Both the position numbers and the translations under genes were made by a program. From assembly GCA_016932115.1 (NCBI GenBank), contig JAFGDM010000234.1:1-38319 (forward strand): a stretch of 38,319 nucleotides of DNA, read 5' to 3'. Below the pieces are notes generated by a model. That model saw nothing but the letters and a program-made list of their open reading frames with translations, ran no database searches and was not told the origin of the DNA. Below are positions 1 to 7,960 of this stretch, one piece after another (the stretch's first letter is position 1; each line of letters starts with the position of its first letter). This DNA comes from Deltaproteobacteria bacterium. GTDB lineage: Bacteria > Desulfobacterota > DSM-4660 > Desulfatiglandales > HGW-15.

Positions 1-78
1 CCATGCTTGGTGCTTAGGGTGTTTTCAAAAAGCCAAAGTGTCACGAAATTTCAAATATGTTTGGCTAGGTACTTCTTC

Positions 79-1005
79 ATGTCTTTGCGAATCGGCACGA
101 GGGGCAGCAAACTGGCCCTGGCTCAAAGCGAATGGGTCAAGGCCAAGATTGAGTCCGAGCATCCGCGGATCAGAGTGGAACTCGTGAAGATCAAGACAAA
201 GGGGGACAGGATCCTCGATTCCCCTCTGAGCAAAATCGGAGGCAAGGGGCTTTTCGTTAAAGAGATTGAAGATGCTTTGCTTAAGAGCACTGTCGACCTA
301 GCTGTTCACAGCATGAAGGATGTTCCCGCTATAATTCCCGAGGGCCTCGAAATCGCCGTGTTTCCCAAAAGGGAGGATCCGAGAGACGCCTTTGTGTCGC
401 TCAAATACAAGGCCATCAAGCAACTGCCGGAGGGTGCGAGGGTTGGGACGAGCAGTTTGAGGCGTGGGGCTCAGGTACTGCATTTGCGTCCCGACCTTAG
501 GGTGATTCAGATGCGGGGCAATGTGGACACCCGTATCGGAAAATTGGATTCCGGTTATGTGCAGGCACTCATCCTGGCTTCCGCAGGGCTCATGCGTCTC
601 GGGCTTTCCAAAAGGATCTCAAGCGTTCTTTCTCCCAAAGAGTTTTTGCCTGCAGTCGGCCAGGGCGTGCTCGGTGTGGAGCTGAGGAGAAAAGATCGCA
701 GGGTGAAAAACCTGGTCGAGTTTCTAAATGACAAGGAAAGTGAAATAACTGCCAGGGCGGAAAGAGCTTTCTTGGAAAAGCTGGGGGGCGGCTGCCAGGT
801 GCCCCTGGCGGCTCTTGCAAGGCTGAAGGATGATACCATCCATATTGAAGGCATGGTAGCGGAAGTCGACGGAAGCCTTATCCTGCGCAAGAAAATTCGC
901 GGTTCCAGAGAAAAACCTGAAGAGGCGGGGAGATGTCTGGCCGAGGACCTTCTCTCTGCAGGAGCGGATAGAATCCTGGCACGGGTCTACAGTGAGACAA
1001 GTTAG
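79..1005 (+). CDS. hemC: Hydroxymethylbilane synthase (porphobilinogen deaminase)
   Basis: This cytosolic enzyme joins four porphobilinogen molecules into the linear tetrapyrrole hydroxymethylbilane, the precursor of uroporphyrinogen III. The 308-residue product has the usual family length. It shows the N-terminal RIGTRGSKLALAQ block, HSMKDVP with the catalytic Asp near residue 81, the GTSSLRR and RGNVDTR substrate-binding blocks, and GGGCQVPLA with the Cys (about residue 239) that holds the dipyrromethane cofactor. The reading frame stays open to position 7, but I chose ATG 79 because the conserved family N-terminus begins there and AGGT lies about 9 nt upstream. The next gene is cobA-hemD, 74 nt downstream, so the two are probably one operon for siroheme, cobalamin or heme. 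The first 78 nt hold no gene I can identify. Confidence 0.96.
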   Translation: MSLRIGTRGSKLALAQSEWVKAKIESEHPRIRVELVKIKTKGDRILDSPLSKIGGKGLFVKEIEDALLKSTVDLAVHSMKDVPAIIPEGLEIAVFPKREDPRDAFVSLKYKAIKQLPEGARVGTSSLRRGAQVLHLRPDLRVIQMRGNVDTRIGKLDSGYVQALILASAGLMRLGLSKRISSVLSPKEFLPAVGQGVLGVELRRKDRRVKNLVEFLNDKESEITARAERAFLEKLGGGCQVPLAALARLKDDTIHIEGMVAEVDGSLILRKKIRGSREKPEEAGRCLAEDLLSAGADRILARVYSETS

Positions 1006-1079
1006 GGAGAGGCATTTATTAGAACCGTCACATCCTTTTCGAAGGTGGAGCGCCTTCTTCCATGCAAGGATAATGTGTC

Positions 1080-2618
1080 ATGAACCAATCGAAGAAGGGG
1101 AAAGTTTACCTGGTCGGCGCCGGTCCGGGCGACCCTGGGCTCCTGACCCTGAAAGCCAAGGCGTGCATCGAGAGAGCGGACGTCCTTGTTTATGATAATC
1201 TGGCAAATCGCGTTTTTCTTGATTACGCGAGAGAAGATGCGGAGCGCATCTATGTGGGCAAAGAGGGCGGAAAGCATACCCTGGGACAGGAGAAAATCAA
1301 CGCCCTTCTAGTCACCAAGGCGCAGCAGGGTCTGAACGTGGTGCGGCTCAAAGGGGGAGACCCATTCATTTTCGGGAGGGGTGGGGAAGAAGCGCAGGTT
1401 TTGGTGGAGGCGACGATCTCTTTTGAAGTTATTCCGGGAGTGACTTCCGCGATTGCCGTGCCCGCCTATGCCGGCATTCCCCTAACCCACAGACAATATG
1501 CCTCAACGGTTGCTTTTATAACCGGCCACGAGGATCCGACCAAGGAGACGTCGGACATCGCATGGGATAAAATCGCCACCGGTGCAGGGACCCTTGTGTT
1601 CCTGATGGGCGTGAGCAATTTGGGAAAGATCGCTTCGCGTCTCATGGAGAACGGACGACCGCCGGAGACCCCGGCTGCCGTAATCCGCATGGGCACCGTG
1701 CCTGAGCAGAAAACCGTGACAGGGTGCCTTCAGGAGATTGCAGAAATTGCAGAGCGGGAAAAAATCGGGGCTCCTGCGGTCATTGTGGTGGGGGACGTGG
1801 TGCTACTCCACGAGGAGCTTAACTGGTTTGAGAAAAAACCCCTTTTCGGAAAAAGGATCATTGTCACCAGGGCAAGAGAGCAGGCAAGCGAGTTTCTCTC
1901 CACCCTCTCCGACATGGGTGCGGAGTGCGTGGAGTTTCCTACTATCAAGGTTGTTCCACCGGAAAGCTGGGAAGGGTTGGACAGGGGCATACGCGATCTG
2001 GAGAAATATTGCTGGCTGGTTTTTACAAGCGTCAACGGCGTGAAATACTTCTTTGACCGCTTAGGGTCCCTCGAAAAAGATGTGCGGGACTTAAGAGGGC
2101 TAAAGATCGCAGCGATCGGCCCAGCGACTGCTGAGGCCGTCAGCTCAAAGGGTATACGAATCGACCTGGTTCCTGAAGAATATCGGGCCGAAGCTATTGC
2201 GGAAGCCTTTAAGCGCCAGGAAATCAAAAGCAAAAGGATGCTGCTCCCCAGGGCGCGGGAAGCAAGAGAGATCTTGCCCCAGGAATTGAAGAATCTGGGT
2301 GCGACCGTGGATGTGGTTGAGGCATACAGGACGATCAGACCGAAAGAAGACAAGAAGAAGATCATGGAAATGCTCCGGCAGGGCATGATCCATATGGTTA
2401 CCTTCACAAGTTCTTCCACGGTGACGAATTTCGTGGACATGTTCCACGGCGCCCCATTGCTCGATTGGATGAAGCGGGTAGTGGTGGCCTGCATCGGTCC
2501 GGTTACGGCTAAGCGCGCTGAAGATAAAGGGCTGGAGGTCGGTTTGGTGGCTCCGGAATACACCATCCCGTCCTTTACCGAGGCCATTGTCGATTATTTT
2601 TCACAATCTCAGTCTTGA
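1080..2618 (+). CDS. cobA-hemD: Fused uroporphyrinogen-III C-methyltransferase / uroporphyrinogen-III synthase
   Basis: This bifunctional enzyme closes hydroxymethylbilane to uroporphyrinogen III (HemD part) and methylates it twice with SAM to precorrin-2 (CobA part). Residues 1 to about 245 are a SUMT domain with VYLVGAGPGDPGLLTLKA at the start, GGDPFIFGRGGEE, and the PGVTSA and GIPLTHR blocks. Residues from about 255 to the end are a HemD domain, recognised by KRIIVTRAREQA, the LVFTSVNGV motif and FTSSSTVTNF. The total of 512 residues matches known CobA-HemD fusions of anaerobic bacteria. The start is ATG with AAGGA about 9 nt upstream. It completes the tetrapyrrole steps begun by hemC just upstream. 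The product can feed siroheme for sulfite reductase, cobalamin, or the siroheme-dependent heme route; the window does not show which. Confidence 0.95.
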   Translation: MNQSKKGKVYLVGAGPGDPGLLTLKAKACIERADVLVYDNLANRVFLDYAREDAERIYVGKEGGKHTLGQEKINALLVTKAQQGLNVVRLKGGDPFIFGRGGEEAQVLVEATISFEVIPGVTSAIAVPAYAGIPLTHRQYASTVAFITGHEDPTKETSDIAWDKIATGAGTLVFLMGVSNLGKIASRLMENGRPPETPAAVIRMGTVPEQKTVTGCLQEIAEIAEREKIGAPAVIVVGDVVLLHEELNWFEKKPLFGKRIIVTRAREQASEFLSTLSDMGAECVEFPTIKVVPPESWEGLDRGIRDLEKYCWLVFTSVNGVKYFFDRLGSLEKDVRDLRGLKIAAIGPATAEAVSSKGIRIDLVPEEYRAEAIAEAFKRQEIKSKRMLLPRAREAREILPQELKNLGATVDVVEAYRTIRPKEDKKKIMEMLRQGMIHMVTFTSSSTVTNFVDMFHGAPLLDWMKRVVVACIGPVTAKRAEDKGLEVGLVAPEYTIPSFTEAIVDYFSQSQS

Positions 2619-2812
2619 GGGGGAGCCACATGCCCCGGATCGGCAACGATCCATTTCAAAAATCTGAAATATTACGAATTATCTAAAAAGATTTGGCAAC
2701 CCGATCTTCTTTTTCCGTCCTTAATCGATCAGCCCCGATGAAAAGCCTTGCTCCACAATATTTTGAACTCATATCTTAAATAGGCAAGAGTATGTCTGAG
2801 TGAACTCCAATT

Positions 2813-2829
2813 CCTGATGCTTGCGATTT
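2813..2829 (-). repeat. Partial copy of a dispersed intergenic repeat
   Basis: The 17 bases CCTGATGCTTGCGATTT are the exact reverse complement of 13874-13890, and all but one base match the reverse complement of 28758-28774. It lies just upstream of the MFS gene and its -10-like box. This looks like a decayed copy or a core of the family described at 28741-29037. Confidence 0.5.
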
Positions 2830-2846
2830 TATCAACATTTAGATTC

Positions 2847-2852
2847 TATAAT
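2847..2852 (+). promoter_or_regulatory. Possible -10 box for the MFS transporter gene
   Basis: The sequence is a consensus TATAAT hexamer ending 10 nt before the ATG at 2863. I see no good -35 hexamer at 16-18 nt. If the box is used, transcription would begin almost at the start codon, leaving out the AAGG at 2853-2856. That makes the call doubtful. Confidence 0.3.
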
Positions 2853-2862
2853 AAGGTAGCGA

Positions 2863-4260
2863 ATGAGCATGACCGAAACCGTATCAAAGAGAGCCACCCT
2901 GATTATTGCTTCAATAACGGCTTTTATTACCCCTTTTATGGGGTCATCGATCAATATCGCCCTCCCCGCTCTTGAAAGGGCCCTAGATGCAAATGCCGTT
3001 CTGTTGAGCTGGGTGGCGACGGCGTATCTTCTGGCCGTGGCCGTCTCTCTGGTCCCTTCAGGAAGGATGGCCGATATCTATGGGCGCAAAAAGATTTTTA
3101 CCACAGGAATCATTATTTTTTCCTTTTTTTCGCTTCTCTCAGGTTTCTCAATGAGCGTGTCCATGCTCATTTTCTTGAGAGTATTTCAAGGAATAGGCGG
3201 GGCCATGATCTTTGCCACGAGCATAGCCATATTAACCTCCGTGTTTCCGCCACAGGAGAGGGGGAAGGCACTGGGGATCAACGTGGCCGCTGTTTATACA
3301 GGCCTCTCTCTCGGCCCTTTTCTCGGAGGTCTCCTTACCCAGTACCTCACCTGGCGAAGCGTGTTCTGGATTCATGTGCCCCTCGGCCTGGTCGTGATCC
3401 TGCTTGTCTTTTGGAAATTAAAAGGCGAGTGGGCTGAATCCAGAGGAGAAAGGTTCGATAGAATCGGAACCCTTATCTATGCCGTTTCGATCATTGCCAT
3501 GGGTATCTCTCTTTTATCGGCACTTAAAGGATTCTGGCTTCTTATCTTCGGATTGGGGATAATCGGCATGATCCTGTTTGTTAAAGTGGAATTGAGAATC
3601 AGCAATCCTGTTTTCGATTTAAGGCTTTTCAGCACGAACAGGTTGTTTGCCTTTTCCAGCCTGGCGGCTCTGATCAATTACAGCGCTACCTTCGCGGTGA
3701 CTTTTTTGTTAAGCCTCTACCTGCAGCAGGTAAGGGGTCTAAATCCCCAAGCTGCGGGTTTGATCCTGGTGTCTCAACCGGTCATGATGGTTCTTTGCAG
3801 CCCATTTGCCGGAAGGTTGTCGGACCGGATTGAGCCTCGGATTGTGGCGTCCATAGGAATGACGGCAACGACCTTATCCCTGCTTATTTTCCTTTTTCTT
3901 GATGAAAGGTCGAGCTTTTTTTTTATAATCATGAACCTGGCTTTTTTAGGGGTTGGGCTGGCCCTCTTTTCTTCTCCCAACACCAATGCCATTATGGGGT
4001 CGGTAGAGAGAAGATTTTACGGTCTGGCCTCAGGTGCAGTCGGTACAATGCGAACCCTGGGCATGATGATCAGCATGTGCATCACCGCCTTGGTTTTCAC
4101 TCTTTTTTTAGGTCCCGTTCAGATTACACCGGAACATTTTCGAGCCTTCATGAGGAGTTTTCGCATGGCGTTCATCATCTTTTCCCTCCTCTGCCTTGGG
4201 GGTATTTTTTCATCTCTCATAAGAGGAAGTTTACGAGAGAACAACCGTCCAGGACGTTGA
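2863..4260 (+). CDS. MFS drug/solute exporter, DHA2 (EmrB/QacA-like) family
   Basis: This is a 465-residue inner-membrane protein of the major facilitator superfamily, probably a proton-driven exporter. It shows about 14 hydrophobic segments, the loop 2-3 motif GRMADIYGRKKIF (near residue 70), the LRVFQGIGGAM block of helix 4, and the antiporter motif C region GLSLGPFLGG in helix 5. These features point to the DHA2 branch; the substrate cannot be told. The start is ATG 2863 with AAGG 6 nt upstream, and a second ATG at 2869 is equally possible. There is no adjacent membrane-fusion (EmrA) gene and no regulator, so it stands alone. A run of nine T inside the gene near 3915 is unusual but the frame is intact. 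Confidence 0.88.
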   Translation: MSMTETVSKRATLIIASITAFITPFMGSSINIALPALERALDANAVLLSWVATAYLLAVAVSLVPSGRMADIYGRKKIFTTGIIIFSFFSLLSGFSMSVSMLIFLRVFQGIGGAMIFATSIAILTSVFPPQERGKALGINVAAVYTGLSLGPFLGGLLTQYLTWRSVFWIHVPLGLVVILLVFWKLKGEWAESRGERFDRIGTLIYAVSIIAMGISLLSALKGFWLLIFGLGIIGMILFVKVELRISNPVFDLRLFSTNRLFAFSSLAALINYSATFAVTFLLSLYLQQVRGLNPQAAGLILVSQPVMMVLCSPFAGRLSDRIEPRIVASIGMTATTLSLLIFLFLDERSSFFFIIMNLAFLGVGLALFSSPNTNAIMGSVERRFYGLASGAVGTMRTLGMMISMCITALVFTLFLGPVQITPEHFRAFMRSFRMAFIIFSLLCLGGIFSSLIRGSLRENNRPGR

Positions 4261-4590
4261 GATAAAGTGGTGATGAAGTGTCGGATATATCATAGATGAC
4301 AAAAAAAGCTATGGCAACAAGCACAAAGGGCAGGATACTTTTATAGATGATGCCGATTAGCAGGAAGAAGCGCTAGACGAAGTAATGTCAGCAGCCTTTG
4401 AGTGATTTGGCAGAGGTATGTCATTAATTGAAATGAGCCAGCATACACTTGCGCATGATTTTGTTAGGGGCCTTCGTTATAAATCTAACAATGAAGAAGG
4501 CACATTAATGTTTTGTGATTTGCCGCCCGGCATTTTCCTTGACTAAAAAGTCTCCTGTGGTAGTCTCAAAAGAAGAAGGGATTTAGACGA
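4261..4590. other. Intergenic region between MFS and PilZ genes
   Basis: No convincing intact gene is present in these 330 nt. On the minus strand, positions 4381 down to about 4285 read as a short hydrophobic stretch resembling the last helix of a transporter; it has no start codon and is closed by stops. A weak inverted repeat (TTGTTAG 4461-4467 / CTAACAA 4485-4491) and a promoter-like pair at 4539-4566 are the only other structures seen. Confidence 0.5.
4539..4566 (+). promoter_or_regulatory. Sigma-70-type promoter for the PilZ-FnIII gene
   Basis: A TTGACT -35 hexamer (4539-4544) and a TAGTCT -10 hexamer (4561-4566) are separated by 16 nt. The -10 lies 25 nt before the chosen start codon, leaving room for the AAGAAGG ribosome-binding site at 4573-4579. 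The -35 is good and the -10 is mediocre. Confidence 0.5.
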
Positions 4591-5322
4591 TTGCAGGCTG
4601 TCACGATGAAAGATCTCGGCCGCTCGAATTCGTTATTTGAAACTATTGAAAAACCGCCTGCAGGGGTATCCTGTGCGATTTTAGAGAGAAGGCGCCATCC
4701 GAGAAAAAAATCTTTCATTCCGATATCATTTGTCATGGGTCAAGAAAAATGCAGGGACTTTATCCTCAATATCAGTTCGGGAGGGTTGTTCATCGGAACC
4801 TCTGCCGGGCTTCCACAGGACTTAGAAATCGTCATGAGATTCCTGCATCCGTCGATTCGAAGGGACCTTTGTCTTGTCGGGCGGATTGCATGGGCGAATC
4901 AGGCAGGAATCGGCGTTCGATTTAAAAGGCTGGTTCAAAACGGGGATGGTTTTTCTATCCCTTTTGATGCCGAAGCGAGTCCATCCAAAGAACAGAAAAG
5001 GGAGGTAAAAAGCATGGGAAGGATCAAAAAGAAAAGAATTTGCTGGGACCTGTCAAGGAGCGACGATGTGGTAAAATACAGGCTTTACTGGTCTGAAGAC
5101 GGGATGGTTGATTATACGTCTAAATACGTGGATGTTGGAAATGTCAAGGAAATCGTTATCCCTGACGATATTCCTTCTTTTCCAAGGGTCAAGGGGGATG
5201 TAGCGCTGGGAATCACGGCAGTGAACGACGAAGGAAACGAATCGGATCTGACCAAAGTGACGGCGAAGATCAATTTTCTTGTGCCGGATGCACCGACGAA
5301 TATCGTGGTGGAAGAGGTGTAA
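4591..5322 (+). CDS. PilZ domain protein with C-terminal fibronectin type III-like domain
   Basis: This is a probable cyclic-di-GMP-responsive protein of 243 residues. Residues about 29-115 form a PilZ domain with the nucleotide-binding signature RRRHPRKK followed by NISSGGLF (the RxxxR and D/NxSxxG motifs) and a GIGVRF strand near its end. Residues from about 142 to 243 resemble a fibronectin type III fold (YRLYWSEDG, LGITAVNDEGNES, APTNIVV). The start is TTG 4591, chosen because AAGAAGG lies about 11 nt upstream; ATG 4606 is the alternative. A strong ribosome-binding site AGGGAGGT at 4999-5006 sits 7 nt before an in-frame ATG at 5014, exactly at the domain border. The FnIII part may therefore also be made alone. 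The downstream oxidoreductase begins 3 nt after the stop, so the two genes are probably coupled. Confidence 0.82.
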   Translation: MQAVTMKDLGRSNSLFETIEKPPAGVSCAILERRRHPRKKSFIPISFVMGQEKCRDFILNISSGGLFIGTSAGLPQDLEIVMRFLHPSIRRDLCLVGRIAWANQAGIGVRFKRLVQNGDGFSIPFDAEASPSKEQKREVKSMGRIKKKRICWDLSRSDDVVKYRLYWSEDGMVDYTSKYVDVGNVKEIVIPDDIPSFPRVKGDVALGITAVNDEGNESDLTKVTAKINFLVPDAPTNIVVEEV

Positions 5323-5325
5323 GCA

Positions 5326-6603
5326 GTGAAAGTCATCATTGCAGGCGGTGGGTGGTCCGGGTGCGCGGCGGCACTGGCGGCCCGTAAGAATGAGGCTCAG
5401 GTCGTGCTGCTCGAGCGCACAGATATGTTACTGGGCACGGGCCTTGTGGGCGGGATCATGCGGAACAACGGACGGTATACGGCCACCGAAGAGCTGAAGG
5501 CTTTGGGGGGCGGGGAATTGCTTGAACTTACCGACGAGAACAGCCTTCACCGGGACGTGGAATTCCCTGGCCACCATCATGCGTCTCTTTACAATGTGGC
5601 GAAAATGGAACCCATGGTTAAAAATTTCCTTCTGACCAAAGGCATAGACATTCTTTGCCAGGCAAGAATTACGGATTTGGAGATGAAGGAAAGTCGCATT
5701 TTGGCGGTCACCGGAAAACAGGGCGATGAAGTCTATCGTGTGGAAGGAGACGTGTTCATTGATGCCACAGGGACTGCCGGACCGCCGGCAAACTGCAATA
5801 AATACGGGAACGGTTGTGTGATGTGCATCTTAAGATGCCATGCCTTCGGCGGCCGGGTGAGCCTGGCGGCCAAGGCCGGTGTCAAAGAAATGATGGCCAG
5901 GCGCGGGGATTCATTCGGCGCTATGAGCGGCTCCTGCAAGTTGTTGAAAGAGTCGCTGGCGCCGGAGATCCTTGGCGAGCTGAACAGGACAGGTGTGGTT
6001 TTAGTCGCCCTCCCGGAGTCCGGAATCCAAAGGGGAAAACTTGCTTTGAAATGCTGCCAGCAGTACGCACTGCCGGAGTTCGAAGAAAACATCGTGCTTC
6101 TGGACACAGGGCATGCCAAGCTCATGACCCCTTTTTTCCCTCTGGATGCTCTTCGCGAGATTCCAGGTTTTGAAAATGCTCGTTACGAAGACCCATATGC
6201 CGGCGGGAAGGGCAATTCCATCCGATACATCGGCATGGCGCCGCGCGATGGAAGTCTCAAGGTATTAGGGATTGAAAACCTTTTCTGCGCGGGAGAAAAG
6301 GCGGGGCCCCTGGTAGGCCACACTGAGGCGGTTTGCACAGGAACTCTTGCAGGTTACAACGCCGTGAAGCGTGTCAAAGGGGAGAAGCCCCTGGTCCTTC
6401 CGGACAGCCTTGCCATCGGCGACGCTATCAGCTACGTGCAAAAACAGGTGATGACGGAAGAAGGTCTGGGCCTCAAGTATACCTTTTCAGGGTCGGTCTT
6501 TTTTGAGCGAATGAAGGCGCGGGGGCTTTACTCCACCGACACAGGAAAGATTCAGGATCGCGTGGGACTGGCCGGATTGACGGGCGTCTTCGCCGAAAAG
6601 TGA
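5326..6603 (+). CDS. FAD-dependent oxidoreductase with a four-cysteine motif
   Basis: This is a soluble flavoprotein of 425 residues; its substrate is unknown. The N-terminus has the dinucleotide-binding motif IIAGGGWSGCAAALAA followed by an acidic strand end VVLLERTD. A second FAD contact, DVFIDATGTAG, lies near residue 142, and the C-terminal LFCAGEKAG...GTLAGYNAV block (about 323-352) resembles the FAD site of the GidA/TrmFO and FAD_oxidored families. Between them, Cys157, Cys164, Cys167 and Cys171 form a CX6CX2CX3C cluster that could bind an Fe-S centre. The start is GTG with AGAGG about 8 nt upstream, inside the end of the PilZ gene, which suggests translational coupling. It is not MnmG: it is too short and lacks that family's C-terminal domain. 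Function is inferred only to the level of oxidoreductase. Confidence 0.8.
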   Translation: MKVIIAGGGWSGCAAALAARKNEAQVVLLERTDMLLGTGLVGGIMRNNGRYTATEELKALGGGELLELTDENSLHRDVEFPGHHHASLYNVAKMEPMVKNFLLTKGIDILCQARITDLEMKESRILAVTGKQGDEVYRVEGDVFIDATGTAGPPANCNKYGNGCVMCILRCHAFGGRVSLAAKAGVKEMMARRGDSFGAMSGSCKLLKESLAPEILGELNRTGVVLVALPESGIQRGKLALKCCQQYALPEFEENIVLLDTGHAKLMTPFFPLDALREIPGFENARYEDPYAGGKGNSIRYIGMAPRDGSLKVLGIENLFCAGEKAGPLVGHTEAVCTGTLAGYNAVKRVKGEKPLVLPDSLAIGDAISYVQKQVMTEEGLGLKYTFSGSVFFERMKARGLYSTDTGKIQDRVGLAGLTGVFAEK

Positions 6604-6845
6604 TTCTCACCAAAGAGACACCGACGGCAAAGAGAAGAGGTAGGCTTCTTATTTAGAGAGGATTGACGTGATAGCCATCCGCAAAACCTTATTTTCTTTC
6701 AGAATACCACGGGGTATCACCGAGTGGAAGTGACGAGCAGGCTTGCAGGAGCCACTTTTTGCTATTCTCTTCCTCTCAATGCTCGCGCATCGTGAGGTTT
6801 GCTGCGCACACATCTTGAGCGAACAATATTTTACATAATCTCGCG

Positions 6846-7868
6846 TTATTGCCAGCAGGCTACGAAGTGACCTGTGTCCCGTTCTTTCATGGGTGGGTCC
6901 TGTGTTCTGCAGGCATCCGAGGCTCGGGGGCAGCGAGATTGAAATCGACAACCCGGAGGCGGGTTGAGGGGATTGGGAGTTTCTCCGGCGTAAGCGATTC
7001 GCACCCTTGAGCGTTGGACCTTTGGATCGGGCACCGGAACCGCCGACAACAGAGCCTTGGTATAAGGGTGAAGGGGGTTCTCGTAGATGCTATCACGGTT
7101 TGCCAGTTCCACGATTTTTCCTGCATACATAATGGCTATTCGCCTGGAAATATGGCGCACAACGGCCAGGTCATGGGCGATGAAGAGGTAGGTCAAGCCC
7201 AGCTCGGCCTGCAGATCCTGCATCAGGTTGATGATCTGAGCCCTGATGGAAACATCCAGGGCAGAGACAGGCTCATCGGCTACGATGAATTCCGGGTTGA
7301 GAGCAAGAGCGCGGGCAATACCGATTCTTTGGCGCTGCCCGCCGCTGAAGGCATGGGGATAACGGTGGCCTGCATCCGGCGGGAGGCCAACCCTTTGGAG
7401 CAATGCACATACTCTTCCTTGGGCCTCTTTATTGTTGCGTGCGAGCCCATGGACAATCAGTGGTTCAGCCACGATGTCAAAGATACGCATGCGCGGGTTG
7501 AGGCTCGCGTAAGGGTCTTGGAACACGAGCTGCATATTGCGGCGAAGGGGTCTTAAATTCGCCGTTCCAATGTGGGTTATCTCTCGACTCTTGTAAAAAA
7601 TTCTGCCCGCCGCCGCCGGTACCCTGCGAAGAATTGCTCGCCCGATCGTGCTTTTCCCCGAGCCGGATTCTCCTACCAGCCCCAGGGTCTCTCCCGGAAA
7701 AATGTAAAATGAGACGTTTTCTACGGCATGAACAAAAAGCCGTTTACGCCCCCAAAAGCCTGCCCGCCCACCTTCAAAATGAACGGTGAGGCCTTCGACT
7801 TTAACCAAAGGTTCTGATGTCGGGGCTCCAACCGAATCGTGTTTTGATAAAGCTAGTTTTGAATCCAT
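6846..7868 (-). CDS. Oligopeptide/dipeptide ABC transporter ATP-binding protein, OppF/DppF-type
   Basis: This is the second ATPase subunit of the five-gene ABC importer encoded upstream. The 340-residue product has Walker [13 protein letters not shown], the Q-loop VFQDPYASLNP, the signature FSGGQRQRIGIARAL, Walker B FIVADEPVSALD and the switch His in IAHDL. The C-terminal oligo_HPY extension (PLHPYTKALLSAVP) ends with four cysteines in GCRFQSRCPRASDAC and ACW, a pattern that binds a [4Fe-4S] cluster in some Dpp ATPases. An in-frame TTG at 7901 would add 11 residues. I chose ATG 7868 because GGAAG lies 8 nt upstream. It is 92 nt behind the OppD-type gene, the last gene of the operon. NikE is shorter and lacks this tail, so a nickel ATPase is less likely. 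Confidence 0.92.
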   Translation of the reverse strand: MDSKLALSKHDSVGAPTSEPLVKVEGLTVHFEGGRAGFWGRKRLFVHAVENVSFYIFPGETLGLVGESGSGKSTIGRAILRRVPAAAGRIFYKSREITHIGTANLRPLRRNMQLVFQDPYASLNPRMRIFDIVAEPLIVHGLARNNKEAQGRVCALLQRVGLPPDAGHRYPHAFSGGQRQRIGIARALALNPEFIVADEPVSALDVSIRAQIINLMQDLQAELGLTYLFIAHDLAVVRHISRRIAIMYAGKIVELANRDSIYENPLHPYTKALLSAVPVPDPKVQRSRVRIAYAGETPNPLNPPPGCRFQSRCPRASDACRTQDPPMKERDTGHFVACWQ

Positions 7869-7960
7869 GGCAAGGTCTTCCGTCCAACACCTCAAATGCA
7901 AAAGGAAAAGAAAAGTATATCCGCAGATTCCCCCGATTAATGAGCAGGCATTCCAGGTTG

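Noticed and set aside
1730-2587. 285-codon open frame antisense to cobA-hemD
   Set aside because: It is the mirror of a well-identified coding sequence, with serine/threonine-rich low-complexity translation typical of antisense frames.
4461-4491. TTGTTAG...CTAACAA, suggestive of an integron attC site
   Set aside because: The order of the two halves is reversed relative to attC, and there is no integrase or cassette array.
6649-6951. 100-codon minus-strand frame at the end of the ABC operon
   Set aside because: It overlaps the end of the OppF-type gene in another frame, has no ribosome-binding site and its product is not recognisable.
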